64,000 nucleotides of DNA from Mycobacterium persicum (GCF_002086675.1 NZ_MVIF01000010.1:30703-94702); one strand, 5' to 3'; shown: positions 38,001 to 47,717, counted from the stretch's first letter. Numbers and translations: made by a program. The notes: generated by a model from the sequence alone, not told the origin.

Positions 38001-39844
38001 GCGACGCCGCTGTTGGCGTTGCCGATGACGTTGCTGAACGTGGCGATGTTGGTATTGCCGACGGCGTCGGCTGCCACCACGTTGTTGTCGGCGCCGATAG
38101 CATTGGCCATCGTGGCGATGTTGAGGTTGCCATCAGCACCGGCCAACACCCCACCGTTGTTGTCGCCGAGCACGGTAGCGACGGTGGCGATATTGGTCTG
38201 GCCGGCGACGCTGGCTTGAACACCGCTGTTGTTATTTCCCAACACGGTGGCAATGGTTCCGACGTTGACGTTCGCGACTGCACCACTTCCGTTGGCACCG
38301 GCGGTAACCATGCCGTTGTTGCTACCGAGCACAGTGGCGAAGGTGCCGATGTTGGTGTTCGCGACTGCGTCATTTCCATTGGCACCCACGGTAACTGTGC
38401 TGTTGTGGTTCCCGACGACGGTGGCAAAGTTGGCGATGTTCGTTCGGGCTACGGAGCCCGTGCCGTTGGCGCCGACCCCGACCGGGCTGTTGTAATTGCC
38501 GAGCACTGTTGCCGCGTTGAAGTACCCGCCGCCGGCGTGGGCTGCGTTGTTGTCCCCGAAAACCCAAGCGCCGTTGCCTATGCCGTCAACCGCACCGGCC
38601 TGATTGTTGTTACCCAGAATCCCGACGAAATTCACAGTGCCACCGGCGCCGGTGCTATTGCCGCTACCGAGCGTAAGGGCCCCTGTGACCACGCCGACGA
38701 CATCGCCTACATTGTCATTACCGAAAACCCAAGCCCGGTTACCAAATCCATCAACCACACCGACCTGATTGCCATTACCGACAAGCCCCGCGAAATTCAC
38801 ATAACCACCGGTACTCACACTGCTACCACTACCGAAAGCCGAAGCAGCAGTAAGCAAACCACCCACCTGCGCTACATTGTCGTTACCGAAAACCCAAGCC
38901 CGGTTACCAAAGCCATCAACCACACCGACCTGACTGCCATTACCGATAAGCCCCGCGAAATTCACATAACCACCGGTGCTCACACTGCTACCACTACCGA
39001 AGGCCGAAGCCAGGGTAAGCAACCCACCGGCCTGTGTGCTGCTGGTGTCGCCCACGGCCAACGCCGTGTTGAGAATGCCGCTGCTGCTGGCGCCAGTGGC
39101 GCTGCCCAGGGCCCAGGCCCCGTCGAGCAACCCGGCAGCACTGGCAGAACTGTTCGGGCCGAGCGCGACCGCCAGCCCACCGAAAGTCGAGTTCGCGTGC
39201 GCTGTGCCCAACTGCACAAGTTGAAGGCCGCTGAACGACACACTGACATCCAAAGCATTGAGAGATTCAGCCTGGGCGGCCACGTTGACGGCCGCGACCG
39301 AACTGCTCGCATTCGCCTGAAGCGTTTGCAGCACTCCTTGCCACGGCATCAGCTGAGCGGCCACCGTCGAAACCCCGGCGTGGTAGCCCGACAGGGCTGC
39401 CACATCCTGGGCCCACATCTGTTCGTAGTGCGCTTCGGTGGCCGCGATCGCCGGAGCATTCAGACCAAACAAATTCGACATCGCGAGCCTGACGAGCTGA
39501 GTCCGGTTTGTCGCCACCACCGCCGGATGCACAATCGCCGCTAGCGCGTCCTCGAACACCGTCGCCGCTGCACCGGCCTGGACGGACGCACCCTGGGCCC
39601 CGGCAGCGGCGGCGTTCAGCCAGCTCGCGTATGGGGCGGCGGCACTCGCCATCGCCGCCGCCGCCCACCCCTGCCAGGAGTCGCCGACCAACGCCGAGGT
39701 CACCGACTCGAATGACGCTGCCGCCGAGGTTAATTCGTCGGCTAGCCGCTGCCACGACGCCGCCGCCTGCAGCATCGGCGCTGAGCCGGGACCAGCAAAA
39801 ATCTGCGCCGAATTGATCTCCGGGGGCAAAACTGAAAAGTTCAT
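35021..39844 (-). CDS. Giant PPE protein with about 45 NIATxATVVG-type repeats
   Basis: From ATG 39844 ([20 protein letters not shown]) the protein has 1607 residues. The first 180 are a PPE domain with the DSWQGWA turn and [13 protein letters not shown] helix. After a linker there are two 55-residue near-identical units ([12 protein letters not shown], then [14 protein letters not shown]). A long array of roughly 24-residue repeats follows, with core N-I-A-T-x-A-T-V-V-G-x-x-N-x-G-V-x-A. It ends in a hydrophobic tail, [16 protein letters not shown]. The repeats are related in flavour to, but distinct from, the NxGxGNxG MPTR repeat. I infer an extended beta-solenoid displayed at or beyond the cell surface after type VII export. 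It is second in a two-gene PPE operon, 35 bases after the MPTR gene. Confidence 0.88.
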   Translation of the reverse strand: MNFSVLPPEINSAQIFAGPGSAPMLQAAASWQRLADELTSAAASFESVTSALVGDSWQGWAAAAMASAAAPYASWLNAAAAGAQGASVQAGAAATVFEDALAAIVHPAVVATNRTQLVRLAMSNLFGLNAPAIAATEAHYEQMWAQDVAALSGYHAGVSTVAAQLMPWQGVLQTLQANASSSVAAVNVAAQAESLNALDVSVSFSGLQLVQLGTAHANSTFGGLAVALGPNSSASAAGLLDGAWALGSATGASSSGILNTALAVGDTSSTQAGGLLTLASAFGSGSSVSTGGYVNFAGLIGNGSQVGVVDGFGNRAWVFGNDNVAQVGGLLTAASAFGSGSSVSTGGYVNFAGLVGNGNQVGVVDGFGNRAWVFGNDNVGDVVGVVTGALTLGSGNSTGAGGTVNFVGILGNNNQAGAVDGIGNGAWVFGDNNAAHAGGGYFNAATVLGNYNSPVGVGANGTGSVARTNIANFATVVGNHNSTVTVGANGNDAVANTNIGTFATVLGSNNGMVTAGANGSGAVANVNVGTIATVLGNNNSGVQASVAGQTNIATVATVLGDNNGGVLAGADGNLNIATMANAIGADNNVVAADAVGNTNIATFSNVIGNANSGVAASTDGDTNIATFATVVGNGNHGAGADAVGRLNIATFGTAVGGGNEVGASANGDTNIATFASAVGNGNHDVAADTAGHLNIATLSTAMFNGNHEVAASASGDTNIATFATVAGNANSDTTAEAFGHNNIATFATTTGLISLGNDGVKAKAAGDLNIATFATDINIIGNGNQNLEASASGTGNIATFATAFGNANDGVTASTDGQGNIATFATVFGNANTAVASSATGTGNIATYATNASFVGNANNAIQASADGTGNIATFATNASFVGNANNGVQANASGGGNIATFATVVGSGNQQVEAGATGNNNIATLAGVFGNGNDGVQATASGDANIATMANSLTIFGNGDNSVAANANGRGNIATVGTAATLFGTASNGVEASANGGGNIATFASAFGDSNGVTAKAMGDNNIVTFATAIGNDNGAVLASASDRGNIATFATVVGDDNALTAEAVGDGNISTLATVVGDHNSGVLASANGTVNYATAATAVGNDNTAVEAKTDGTGNIATFGTAVGNSNALTAEANGAANIATLATVVGDHNSGVLASSNDTANYATLATVVGNANTGAAATSNGDINIATLATVVGDNNAVAADAVGSTNIATLGTAVGDANSGVAANADGRLNIATAATAVFDGNQAITASATGDTNVATAATVVGNTNSGITAAADGATNVATAATVVGDNNTGAILAEATGDTNVATAATVVGDRNAGVLASAQGVRNIASAATVVGNDNVVDAASAVAVGETNVATAATGVGDANSGVAATADGSVNVATAATVVGDGNSGVTADAEGNVNVVTAATAVFGGSQAISATAVGGTNIATAATVVGNANNGVAASADGSVNIATAATVVGANNGGVAASAVGENDFVTAATVVGSGNDGVAVDAVAGNFANAAVVVGGNNSDVHAQRGHFNAAVVVGNDSTAFAGGEAGDEGNLDLAIVVANNAQARAFNGNNDLAIARADGASAIAGPGDNIVDIQPPLFALLLGALRGLFS
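35180..38460 (-). repeat. Tandem 72-bp coding repeat array in the giant PPE gene
   Basis: About 45 consecutive units, each near 72 bases (24 codons, occasionally 23 or longer), encode the NIATxATVVGxxNxGVxA pattern. Units are diverged at DNA level but keep the Asn, Ala-Thr and Gly-x-x-Asn positions. The regularity leaves long frames open on the opposite strand, one of more than 1000 codons, which are by-products. Confidence 0.85.
38710..39039 (-). repeat. 165-bp direct duplication in the giant PPE gene
   Basis: Bases 38710-38874 and 38875-39039 are two adjacent copies of a 55-codon unit with only scattered differences. Both encode [12 protein letters not shown], then [19 protein letters not shown]. 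The high identity, compared with the diverged 72-bp repeats, points to a recent in-frame duplication. Confidence 0.85.
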
Positions 39845-39879
39845 CGCACTCTTTCCTCTCCGAGCTGGCCCACCCAACT

Positions 39880-41859
39880 TCAGAAGTTGCTACCAAAGAA
39901 GCCGGCCCAGCCGGTACCAATATTGAAGCCCCCGGAGTTGCTGTTACCGAAATTACCAACGCCCGAATTTAACCCGCTGACAACGTCGTTGATGTTTCCG
40001 AAGCCGGAATTATTGTCTCCAGTGTTGAAGAACCCGACATTATAAAAACCTGTGCTCCCGAAGCCTGAGTCGTTGTTGGACCCCGTGTTTCCAATTCCGG
40101 AATGCTGCGTCCCCTGATTCCCGATACCGGCATTGTTCTGGCCGGGGCCGCCTGCGACGCCCGCGTTGCCGTAGCCCGAGTTGTTATCACCGAAGTTGTT
40201 GAAACCAGAGTTGCCGGTGCCGGTATTGCCAAATCCCGAGTTGGCAACCGTCTGAATGATCGAACTGCCGAAACCGGTATTCAGCGTTCCGGAGTTCAAG
40301 GCGCCGGTATTGGTATGGCCCGAATTGCACAATCCGGTATTGACGGCGCCCGCGTTGAAGCTGCCGGTGTTCACGTCGCCTGCATTGAAGCTTCCGAAGT
40401 TGCCGTCGCCCGAGTTGTAGTCGCCCGTCCCGCCTGAGCCCGCGTTGAACCAGCCGGTGTTGTAGCTGCCCGCGTTGAAAGTGCCGGCATTGCCGGTACC
40501 AGCGTTAGCGAAGCCGGTGTCGTACGATCCGGAATTCCACAAGCCGGTGCTCGTCGCACCCGAGTTACCAAATCCGGTGCTACCCACCCCGGAGTTCCAG
40601 CCGCCCCAGTTGCCCAACCCCGAGTTCAACCAGCCCAGGTTGTTGCTGCCAGAGTTGAAGATACCGGTGTTACCGCTACCCGAATTGAACAAGCCCGCGT
40701 TCCCTGAGCCGGAATTCAGGCCGCCGAAGCCAATTTGATTGTCACCGGTGAGACCGATGCCGATATTGTTATTACCCGTATTAGCTAAGCCGATATTGAA
40801 GTTACCGGTGTTTCCGAGGCCGAGGTTGAGATTACCGCTATTTCCGCTGCCCAAATTCCCGCTGCCGTTGTTTCCACTGCCGAAGTTATTGCTGCCGGCA
40901 TTGCCGAAGCCAAGGTTGCCGCTACCAATATTGCCACTGCCCAGGTTATTGCTGCCGACGTTCCCGTGCCCGAAGTTCGCGTTCCCGTTGTTGCCGCTGC
41001 CCAGGTTGTTGTTGCCGGCGTTGCCGCTGCCGAAGTTGAGGCTGCCGGCATTGCCGCTGCCAAGGTTGACGTTGCCGGTGTTGCCGCTACCCAGGTTGAC
41101 GTTGCCGGTGTTGCCGCTACCCAGGTTGACGTTCCCGCTGTTGCCGCTACCCAGATTCAAATCGCCGGCATTGCCGGAGCCAAAGTTTCCATTGCCGGTA
41201 TTGCCGAAACCGAGGTTGGGCAGCGAGATATTGGTGCCGGCGGCCGCACTCGACGCGGCCGAGACGGCGGCCGCCACCGGCCCTCCCCCGGAGGCCGGCA
41301 TGTCCGCCGCACCCGACTGGCCCGATGCGGCGGAAATGCCTTGCAGCCCAGCACCCCACGGCGACAGCGCGGCCGCCGCGGCCGACGCGTCAGCGTGATA
41401 ACTGAGCATCGCGGCCACGTCCTGTGCCCACATCTGCTCGTATTGGGCCTCGGCTGAGGCAATCGCCGGCGCGTTCAAGCCAAGCACGTTCGACGCCACC
41501 AACTGCACGAACCGATTACGGTTGATCGCCACCATCAATGGATGCACTGTGGCCGCGCGCGCCGTGTCAAACGCACTGACCACCGCACGAGCCTGAGCTG
41601 CCGCCCCCCAAGCGTGACCCGCCGCGGCACTCAACCATCGGGCGTAAGGCGCCGCTGCAGCCACCATCGCCGCCGACGCCGGCCCCCGCCAAGAGCCGTC
41701 GACCAACCCCAACGTCACCGACGAAAACGACGACGCCGCACCGGCAAGTTCGCCCGCCAGCCCGTCCCAGGCCGTAGCCGCGGCCAGCATCGGTTGCGGA
41801 CCGGCGCCAGCGAAAATCCGCAACGAGTTGATCTCCGGCGGCAACACCGAAAAGTTCAT
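39880..41859 (-). CDS. PPE-MPTR protein
   Basis: The 659-residue protein starts [20 protein letters not shown] at ATG 41859, preceded by AGGG eight bases upstream. A GTG three bases earlier would add one Met. A PPE domain of about 180 residues (SWRGPAS turn, [13 protein letters not shown]) is followed by a long array of pentapeptide-type MPTR repeats, NxGxGNxG, such as [10 protein letters not shown] and FGSGNAG. Toward the end are the NTGWFNAG and NSGFGN variants, finishing [12 protein letters not shown]. This is the major polymorphic tandem repeat class of PPE proteins, exported by ESX-5-type systems and associated with the cell envelope. It precedes the giant PPE gene by 35 bases and shares its N-terminal domain type. 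Confidence 0.92.
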   Translation of the reverse strand: MNFSVLPPEINSLRIFAGAGPQPMLAAATAWDGLAGELAGAASSFSSVTLGLVDGSWRGPASAAMVAAAAPYARWLSAAAGHAWGAAAQARAVVSAFDTARAATVHPLMVAINRNRFVQLVASNVLGLNAPAIASAEAQYEQMWAQDVAAMLSYHADASAAAAALSPWGAGLQGISAASGQSGAADMPASGGGPVAAAVSAASSAAAGTNISLPNLGFGNTGNGNFGSGNAGDLNLGSGNSGNVNLGSGNTGNVNLGSGNTGNVNLGSGNAGSLNFGSGNAGNNNLGSGNNGNANFGHGNVGSNNLGSGNIGSGNLGFGNAGSNNFGSGNNGSGNLGSGNSGNLNLGLGNTGNFNIGLANTGNNNIGIGLTGDNQIGFGGLNSGSGNAGLFNSGSGNTGIFNSGSNNLGWLNSGLGNWGGWNSGVGSTGFGNSGATSTGLWNSGSYDTGFANAGTGNAGTFNAGSYNTGWFNAGSGGTGDYNSGDGNFGSFNAGDVNTGSFNAGAVNTGLCNSGHTNTGALNSGTLNTGFGSSIIQTVANSGFGNTGTGNSGFNNFGDNNSGYGNAGVAGGPGQNNAGIGNQGTQHSGIGNTGSNNDSGFGSTGFYNVGFFNTGDNNSGFGNINDVVSGLNSGVGNFGNSNSGGFNIGTGWAGFFGSNF

Positions 41860-42314
41860 CACACTAGCCCTTCCGCAGCCGACCTGCCCCGACCGACGGG
41901 CCCGCGATTACGGACCAGAGCAACCGTTACACCGGCCCACCCAGGCTGTCAGCGGTTCGGGCGAATTGCTCTAGGAGGTCCTCGACCGCATCCCTGTTAC
42001 GGCTGCAACGCCGGGTTCCGCCGTCGCGGCAGCGCCCTCGTTGCCGACGGGTCGGCAGCGTGACTCGGCGAATCAGGCGGACCCTACGACCCGGCGACTT
42101 CACACCGGGCCACCCACCGAGCCGGTGCGTATCGTCGAACCCGACCATGACGAACAACCGGCACCGGGCAGCCGCAGCGATGCCTCGGTCCGGGCCGGCG
42201 CACCGCGCAGCGGGCAGCGGGCAACGGGGACCTGCCTATCCCCGCCCGGCTCCCGCTGGTGCGGCATCGATTGGCCAACGCACACGCGGACGACCACGAA
42301 TAGGAATCATGCTC
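41860..42314. other. Intergenic stretch between divergent PPE-MPTR and SnoaL-like genes
   Basis: These 455 bases separate two divergent genes. Open frames exist on both strands, but none has a start with a ribosome binding site plus a family-like sequence. Promoters for both neighbours are presumably here. Confidence 0.45.
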
Positions 42315-42716
42315 ATGTCCACTTCCACCACCGAGGCCATTGCCGAAGTGGCCGACCGGTTGTTCACTGCCGTCGAAAACGGCGACCGGGCTGCGGTTGC
42401 CCGCATGTGGAGTGACGACATCGCTGTATGGCGCGCGGGTGCTCATCGCGACGACGACAAGGCCCGCGCCCTGCGGGTGATCGATTGGTTCGTCTCGACG
42501 ACCACGGAGCGTCGCTATGAGGTCCTGGACCGCCAGATTTTCGAGGGCGGGTCGGGAAAGGGATTCGTCCAACAGCACCTGCTACATGCGGCAGGCCAGA
42601 CCGGGCTGTCGATCGCGCTGCGGGTTTGCATCGTGATCAAGCTGAACACCGAAGGTTTGATAAACCGGATCGACGAGTACTTCGACCCGGCCGAGCTTGC
42701 GCCCCTGTTCGGCTGA
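42315..42716 (+). CDS. SnoaL/NTF2-like small protein
   Basis: The 133-residue protein from ATG 42315 has the NTF2-like alpha+beta pattern: an N-terminal helix EVADRLFTAVENGDRAAVARMWSDDIAVW, a central strand pair around RYEVLDRQIFEGG, and a terminal strand LINRIDEYFDPAELAPLF with the usual R-I-D-E-Y-F-D end. I chose 42315 because AGGA lies nine bases upstream; the ATG at 42309 is only three bases from it. Such proteins are small-molecule isomerases, hydrolases or binding proteins, and no substrate can be assigned. The YceI gene follows 123 bases downstream on the same strand. Confidence 0.8.
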   Translation: MSTSTTEAIAEVADRLFTAVENGDRAAVARMWSDDIAVWRAGAHRDDDKARALRVIDWFVSTTTERRYEVLDRQIFEGGSGKGFVQQHLLHAAGQTGLSIALRVCIVIKLNTEGLINRIDEYFDPAELAPLFG

Positions 42717-42839
42717 GGCCCGGCAGTGCATCGCCGGCGGCGACAAACTTGCGAGCGGTGCCTTCGCTTGCGGGTACACCACAAAGGATCAGACGACCAC
42801 CGGGTGGGCTCCACGCCCGATAGACAATGAGGCAGCACG

Positions 42840-43373
42840 ATGACGACGCTCGAAACGCTACTCAGCGATCCCGATGCCACCGGGGCATGGAATCTTGTTC
42901 CGGATCGCTCGGCGGTCACCTTCAAAATCAAGAACATGTGGGGCCTGCTCGCGGTCAAGGGCGAATTCACCAGGTTCACCGGCCACGGCAACCTGACTGA
43001 CCAGGGCACGGTCTCCGGTTATCTCGAGGTCGACGTCGCCTCGCTGCGCACCGGTATCCGCCTGCGCGACAAGCACTTACTCTCGGCCGACTTCTTCGAC
43101 GTCGAACGCTTCCCAGAAATCCGGGTTGTGGTGACCGCGCTGCACCCGACCAAGGGCAAACGCGCCGAACTGCAGGCCAGTCTCACCATCAAAGGCATCA
43201 CAGACCCGGTAACCGTTCCGGTCACGGTCACCGAGTTCAGCGACGGCTCGGTGCGCATAGCCGGCGAAACCGAGATCGACCGATTCCAGTTCGGCTTGCG
43301 GTGGAACAAGTTCGGCATTCTGGCCGCAACAGCGACCGCCGCGGGCGAGGTCTGTTTCGTGAAGGCGCCGTAG
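42840..43373 (+). CDS. YceI-family lipid/isoprenoid-binding protein
   Basis: The 177-residue protein has the YceI pattern: WNLVPDRSAVTFKIKNMWGL near the start, KHLLSADFFDVERFPEIRVV in the middle (LxSxDFFDvexyPei motif) and DRFQFGLRWNKFGI near the end. YceI proteins form a lipocalin-like barrel that holds polyisoprenoid or amphiphilic ligands. There is no signal peptide, so a cytoplasmic role is likely. GAGG lies upstream of the ATG. Convergent with the PPE gene that ends 16 bases away. Confidence 0.9.
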   Translation: MTTLETLLSDPDATGAWNLVPDRSAVTFKIKNMWGLLAVKGEFTRFTGHGNLTDQGTVSGYLEVDVASLRTGIRLRDKHLLSADFFDVERFPEIRVVVTALHPTKGKRAELQASLTIKGITDPVTVPVTVTEFSDGSVRIAGETEIDRFQFGLRWNKFGILAATATAAGEVCFVKAP

Positions 43374-43388
43374 CAGAACGAAGTCCGT

Positions 43389-44648
43389 TCAGCCACCACG
43401 CATTTGAATTCCCGACTCTTGCTTGACCCGAGGTCGCAGCTTGCCCTTTTCGGCTTCCGGCCGTAGCGAAACCGCCTTGTCCTCCGCCTCCGATGCCTGG
43501 TCCTGCTTGTCGGCTGACCGGTGCGACCCATCGGCGGTCCGAGACGGCCGTAGCGCCGACTCCGGAATTCCCGAACCGGTCGATTGCGCCACCCGCGCTA
43601 CTGGTACCGGGGCCGCTTTCGCCGCAATTTCCGGATCCGCGTTCGGCAACACCCCCAGCTGGGGAGCCGCAGCTTCGACCTCGGCCGCCGGTGGGGCCGA
43701 GGCTTCCGGCGCCCGCGTTGGTGCGGCATTTCCGGCGCTTCCGGCACCAACGCCGATACCGGCGGACCCCGCCTGATTGCTGCCGGTGACCGGGACCGGA
43801 ATCGGAACGCCCATCATCCCGGGGGTCGCGACGCCGCCGTTTGCGCTGGTAGCACCGCCACTCAGCAGACTTGCAGTGCCGACATAGCCGCTGCCGGCAA
43901 TCCCTTGACCCACGTCGGCATACATCGGGTCTGACTGCGATAACCCGGCGCCGGGGGCGCCGTTGACGACGTTGTTCGTCTCCCCACCGACCGGAACGCC
44001 GCTCGCTCCGCCGGCGTCACCGCCGCCGGCAACGTTTGCGCCCTCCCCGTTGCCGCCGACATTGGCCGTAGCCGCTCCACCGCCGGCGCTTGTGCCCGCG
44101 GCACCGGCGCTGCCCATAGCCGGGAGGCCCTTCAGGATGCTCTGCCACGGCACCAACTGCGAGGCGAGCGCCGCGGCACCGGAGTAGTAGCCCGACATCG
44201 CAGATACGTCCGCAGCCCACATCTCCTCGTAAATACTCTCCGCGAACGCTATCGCCGGCGCGTTCTGGCCGAACAGATTCGACATCACCAACTGCACGAA
44301 TGCGTCGCGATTGGCAGCCACGGCGCCCGGAAGCACCGTTGCCGCCTGGGCTGCCTCGAACATGCTGGCCATGGCACTGGCTTGCCCCGCGGCCCCGGCG
44401 GACTGCGCTGCGGCCGCACTCAGCCAGGCCGCGTACGGAGCTGCCGCGGCCGCCATTGCCGCCGCTGCCGGACCCTGCCAAGCCTGACTCGCCAAGGACG
44501 ACGTCACCGAGGCAAAGGATTGGGCCGCGGCCCCTAATTCATCGGCGAGTCCCGCCCATGCGGTCGCTGCCTGCAACATGGGCGCTGAACCCGCGCCAAT
44601 GAACATTCGTAAAGAGTTGATCTCCGGCGGCAGCACCCAAAAACTCAC
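43389..44648 (-). CDS. PPE-family protein without MPTR repeats
   Basis: The 419-residue protein starts at GTG 44648 ([20 protein letters not shown]), with GGAGG nine bases upstream. The PPE domain (AWQGPAA turn, [32 protein letters not shown]) is followed by a low-complexity Gly/Ala/Val region. The C-terminal tail of about 90 residues is Pro- and charge-rich ([24 protein letters not shown]). It lacks SVP, PPW and MPTR motifs. The position just before the Rv3143-type gene is comparable to PPE52, but the C-terminal half differs, so orthology is not claimed. No PE gene accompanies it. Confidence 0.88.
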   Translation of the reverse strand: MSFWVLPPEINSLRMFIGAGSAPMLQAATAWAGLADELGAAAQSFASVTSSLASQAWQGPAAAAMAAAAAPYAAWLSAAAAQSAGAAGQASAMASMFEAAQAATVLPGAVAANRDAFVQLVMSNLFGQNAPAIAFAESIYEEMWAADVSAMSGYYSGAAALASQLVPWQSILKGLPAMGSAGAAGTSAGGGAATANVGGNGEGANVAGGGDAGGASGVPVGGETNNVVNGAPGAGLSQSDPMYADVGQGIAGSGYVGTASLLSGGATSANGGVATPGMMGVPIPVPVTGSNQAGSAGIGVGAGSAGNAAPTRAPEASAPPAAEVEAAAPQLGVLPNADPEIAAKAAPVPVARVAQSTGSGIPESALRPSRTADGSHRSADKQDQASEAEDKAVSLRPEAEKGKLRPRVKQESGIQMRGG

Positions 44649-45234
44649 TGCACCAGTCCTCCAGAATCGCCTGCCGGGTTTCTACCCGATCTGCACACAG
44701 CGTAACGACAAATAGCCGCCGATTCGCCGCTTAGCCCCGCATTCATCATTTTCGCTTCCACGCCCGACTTCACGGGCGCTCCCCCACTGCGCCAAGACGC
44801 TACCCCGAACCGGGACCAGTTGGTATCAACCAGCGCGCACCAGGCCGATGTCTGCTCGTCAGGAGCAATGCCGGCGGGTTCACCGCAGCGGAACGGACGG
44901 TGAAACCGCCCGTCTCGCGGCGCTGTGTCACCCCGGTATTGACAACTATGGTTGACAGAAGCTCTAATTTACGTGCGATACGGCATTTGTTTCCATAGAC
45001 ATTGGTCCGCCTGGTCTCTAGATCACGTCCGTTAGCCGCCCGGACGGTCCGCAACCGGCCCAGGCGAAGGTTGTCGATGCGCATAACGGAGGCAGGTTTG
45101 CGACCATGTCCAACAACTTTGAATGTCCAATTCACCAGAGCTGGTGGACCGCAGCCTGTCGCCGTGCCGAGCGACCCGGCGCAACCGGCGGTCCGCAACG
45201 TGCGTCGTTCGTTGGCCCGACCCGGGGTTGACGG
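44649..45234. other. Intergenic stretch between divergent PPE and dedA genes
   Basis: These 586 bases contain no supported gene. The feature that stands out is an imperfect palindrome at 44940-44957 next to an AT-rich patch, probably a control region. Confidence 0.45.
44940..44957. promoter_or_regulatory. Imperfect palindrome with tandem TTGACA-like elements
   Basis: TGACAACTATGGTTGACA is symmetric at 14 of 18 positions. Counting the preceding T at 44939 it also contains two TTGACA hexamers, which could be -35 elements or halves of an operator. It lies between divergent genes. Confidence 0.4.
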
Positions 45235-45858
45235 ATGGAAACGTTCATCGTGTCGCACCATTCGTACTTGCTGTTGCCGCTGCTTACGGCCACCGGCATT
45301 CCCGTCCCTGAAGAAGTGGTCACCGTCGCGGCGGGCGCGTTGAGCTCACCTTCGGTCGGCCGGCTCGAACCCGGGTTGGCGATCTTGGCGTGCCTGGCCG
45401 GGGTGCTGGTCGGCGATTGCGCGCTGTATTGGATCGGCAGGGGTCTCGGTCAGACACACCTGGGGCGATATCACTGGTTTGCGCGGTTGGTCGACAGCGA
45501 TCGAACAGGGCATGTCGAGCGCATCCTGCAGCAACATGGCCTGAAGGTGTTCCTCCTGGTGCGTTTCCTGCTGGGGATGCGTACTCCGGTGTATCTGGCA
45601 ATCGGTGCCCTAAAGATGGACTTCCGCCGGTTCCTGGTGTGCGACGTGGTCTGCGCGACATTGGCCGTCGGCATTTTCTTCTTACTCAGCTATCTCGGCG
45701 CTGGATGGATCAGCGGACTGATTCACCGGTCGGAATGGGCGGCGACTGCGATCTTGCTGGTGACGGCTGTGACCGGCGGATTGTATTACGGCGTCTGGAA
45801 GCGTTGGCGCGTGCAATTGAGCGCGCACGGGCCCCGATTACAAGGAAAAGCACAATGA
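45235..45858 (+). CDS. DedA-family membrane protein
   Basis: The 207-residue protein has the DedA/SNARE-associated layout: an amphipathic re-entrant start with TGIPVPEEVVTVAAGAL (the E-x-x-x-x-P-x-P-E-type loop), two membrane helices, the second conserved loop FLLVRFLLGMRTPVYLAIGALKM, and C-terminal helices at about 140-158 and 165-187. DedA proteins act as proton-coupled lipid flippases or in membrane lipid homeostasis. No clear ribosome binding site precedes ATG 45235. Its stop overlaps the start of a lipid-type methyltransferase, which supports a membrane-lipid role. Confidence 0.85.
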   Translation: METFIVSHHSYLLLPLLTATGIPVPEEVVTVAAGALSSPSVGRLEPGLAILACLAGVLVGDCALYWIGRGLGQTHLGRYHWFARLVDSDRTGHVERILQQHGLKVFLLVRFLLGMRTPVYLAIGALKMDFRRFLVCDVVCATLAVGIFFLLSYLGAGWISGLIHRSEWAATAILLVTAVTGGLYYGVWKRWRVQLSAHGPRLQGKAQ

Positions 45859-46550
45859 CTCAACAGTCGCCTGACACCACCCTGTTTTTTCGTGAGTTCT
45901 GCGGGAAATTCGAGACAACCGGATCGGTGATGCCGAGCACCCGCTACCTGGCCCGGGCCATGACTCGCCACCTTCGGCGCCGTGGGCCGGCGCCTATTCG
46001 CGTTCTGGACTGCGGGCCAGGCACCGGCGCGTTCACTGACCGAATTGTCGACCACCTGCGCCCGGGTGACACATTGGACGTGGTGGAAATCAATGATTCC
46101 TTTGTCCGCGTGTTGCAAAGACGTTTTGCCACTGAACCACGCTGGCAGGCGGCCAGCAATTTCACCAATATCCACGAGGTACCGTTTCAGTATTTCGATG
46201 CCGCGGAGCCATACGATTTCATTATTTCGAGCCTGCCGCACAGCAACTTCCCGGCGATCACCGTGGCGGAGATCCTCCACTCCTACACCCGGTTGCTCAA
46301 GCCTGGAGGGGTACTCACCTACGTCGAATACCTGTACCTCCGGCAAATCCGCAGAACCCTGTCACGCGGGACCCAGCGCGCTCGCATCCGCAGTGTTGAG
46401 CAACTCATGCTGTCGCACATGAGCGAGCACGAGGTCGCCCACGAGAATGTTCTCCGGAACGTTCCGCCCGCCCGGGTACACCACTTGATCGCGCCGGCCG
46501 ACGGCACCGGGGGAAACACGGGTCGTGACTGGAACACGCTCAGTGCGTAG
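45855..46550 (+). CDS. SAM-dependent methyltransferase, PmtA-like
   Basis: The 231-residue protein from ATG 45855 (overlapping the dedA stop) has a class I methyltransferase fold with motif I VLDCGPGTGAFT, the acidic end of strand 2 in LDVVEINDSF, and a LLKPGGVLTYVEYLYL motif. The N-terminal FCGKFETTGSVMPSTRYLARAM is typical of phosphatidylethanolamine N-methyltransferases of the rhizobial PmtA type and related enzymes. Coupling to a DedA lipid transporter supports a phospholipid head-group substrate, but other amine or lipid acceptors are possible. A longer in-frame start at 45390 overlaps dedA and is rejected. Confidence 0.82.
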   Translation: MTQQSPDTTLFFREFCGKFETTGSVMPSTRYLARAMTRHLRRRGPAPIRVLDCGPGTGAFTDRIVDHLRPGDTLDVVEINDSFVRVLQRRFATEPRWQAASNFTNIHEVPFQYFDAAEPYDFIISSLPHSNFPAITVAEILHSYTRLLKPGGVLTYVEYLYLRQIRRTLSRGTQRARIRSVEQLMLSHMSEHEVAHENVLRNVPPARVHHLIAPADGTGGNTGRDWNTLSA

Positions 46551-46680
46551 GAGCTCGCTGTCCGAGCCCCGCCTCACCGCTAGGCACGCCAGTGCGCCCA
46601 TCACCGAGGAGGTCACAGCACGATAGCCTCGATGCCCGCCGTGCCAAAGAAGGCTGACGAGCACAAGTAGCATCTTCACC

Positions 46681-47082
46681 GTGCCCGACTCCAGCGACGC
46701 TCTGCGGATCCTCGTTTACAGCAACAATGTCCAAACCCGCCAACAGGTGATGCGTGCACTGGGCAAACGGCTGCACCCTGATCTGCCGGAATTGACCTAT
46801 GTCGAAATTGCGACAGCTCCGAGGGTGATACAGCGGATGGACGAAGGCGGCATCGACTTGGCCATCCTCGACGGCGAAGCGACACCAGCCGGGGGCATGG
46901 GAATCGCCAAACAGCTCAAAGACGAACTCTCGACGTGCCCGCCGATTCTGGTGCTCACCGGGCGGCCGGATGACACCTGGCTGGCCAGCTGGTCGCGAGC
47001 CGAGGCCGCGGTACCGCATCCGATCGACCCGATTGTGCTCGGCCGCACGGCGCTCGGCCTGTTACGCGCGCCCGCGCTCTGA
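46681..47082 (+). CDS. Atypical response-regulator receiver (Rv3143-like)
   Basis: The 133-residue single receiver domain has the candidate phospho-acceptor D64 (LAILDGE) and T93 (VLTGRPDD). The acidic pair that should coordinate magnesium is replaced by S14-N15-N16, and the conserved Lys is H113 (AVPHPID). Phosphorylation by the normal mechanism is therefore doubtful. It has no output domain and lies directly upstream of nuoA, as Rv3143 does in M. tuberculosis, where a link to the NADH dehydrogenase has been proposed. It starts at GTG 46681. Confidence 0.87.
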   Translation: MPDSSDALRILVYSNNVQTRQQVMRALGKRLHPDLPELTYVEIATAPRVIQRMDEGGIDLAILDGEATPAGGMGIAKQLKDELSTCPPILVLTGRPDDTWLASWSRAEAAVPHPIDPIVLGRTALGLLRAPAL

Positions 47083-47339
47083 CCGCCGCGCACACCAACC
47101 CAATCGCCCACGAGACTTCCGAGCCACCCCGACTCCGAGCCAACGCGCGAGGCACCCCCAACGCCTCCGCAGCCGCGGATCTGCAGGTGCCCGCGAGGGT
47201 TGACCCCGGGCATGGGCCCTTGCCGCAGCGCGACTATGTTGAAGGTCACTGCGGCGGTCCACAAGCCCGGCCCGTCACAGCAGCCCGGTCACCGCCCGGC
47301 CGCCGTGTCGGCGGCCAATACGACGGATCATGGAGCGAC

Positions 47340-47717
47340 GTGAACGTCTACATACCCATCCTGGTGCTGGCGGTGCTTGCCGCCGCCTTTGCCGTGTTCT
47401 CGGTTGTGATCGCGAGCCTGGCCGGTCCATCGCGCTTCAACCGGTCGAAGCTCGCGGCCTACGAATGCGGGATTGAACCGACAGACAGCTCGGTGAGCGG
47501 CCCGCAAGCGACGGCCGGGCAGCGGTTCCCGATCAAGTACTACCTGACCGCAATGTTGTTCATCGTCTTCGACATCGAGATCGTGTTCCTGTACCCGTGG
47601 GCGGTCAGCTTCGACGCGCTGGGCACCTTCGCGCTGGTCGAGATGCTGATCTTCATGCTCACGGTGTTCGTTGCCTACGCCTACGTGTGGCGCCGCGGTG
47701 GTCTGACGTGGGATTGA
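47340..47717 (+). CDS. nuoA: NADH-quinone oxidoreductase subunit A
   Basis: The 125-residue protein from GTG 47340, with GGAG just upstream, has three membrane helices and the subunit A signature YECGIEP, followed by the FDIEIVFLYPWAV segment that lines the quinone region. It is the first gene of the complex I operon. An in-frame extension to 47187 lacks membrane-like sequence and is rejected. Confidence 0.95.
   Translation: MNVYIPILVLAVLAAAFAVFSVVIASLAGPSRFNRSKLAAYECGIEPTDSSVSGPQATAGQRFPIKYYLTAMLFIVFDIEIVFLYPWAVSFDALGTFALVEMLIFMLTVFVAYAYVWRRGGLTWD

Noticed and set aside
35180..38460. Regular repeat array considered as a CRISPR array
   Set aside because: Units are 72 bp, multiples of three, keep a reading frame with no identical direct repeats separated by unique spacers, and encode the PPE repeat. 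No cas genes are present.
36389..39544. Open frame of about 1050 codons antisense to the giant PPE gene
   Set aside because: It exists only because the repeated codons leave no stops on the opposite strand. The peptide is repetitive with no family features, and the PPE frame has a clear start and domain.
40739..41398. Pro/Leu-rich open frame antisense to the PPE-MPTR gene
   Set aside because: It is a mirror of the NxGxGNxG repeat coding on the other strand with no ribosome binding site or domain.
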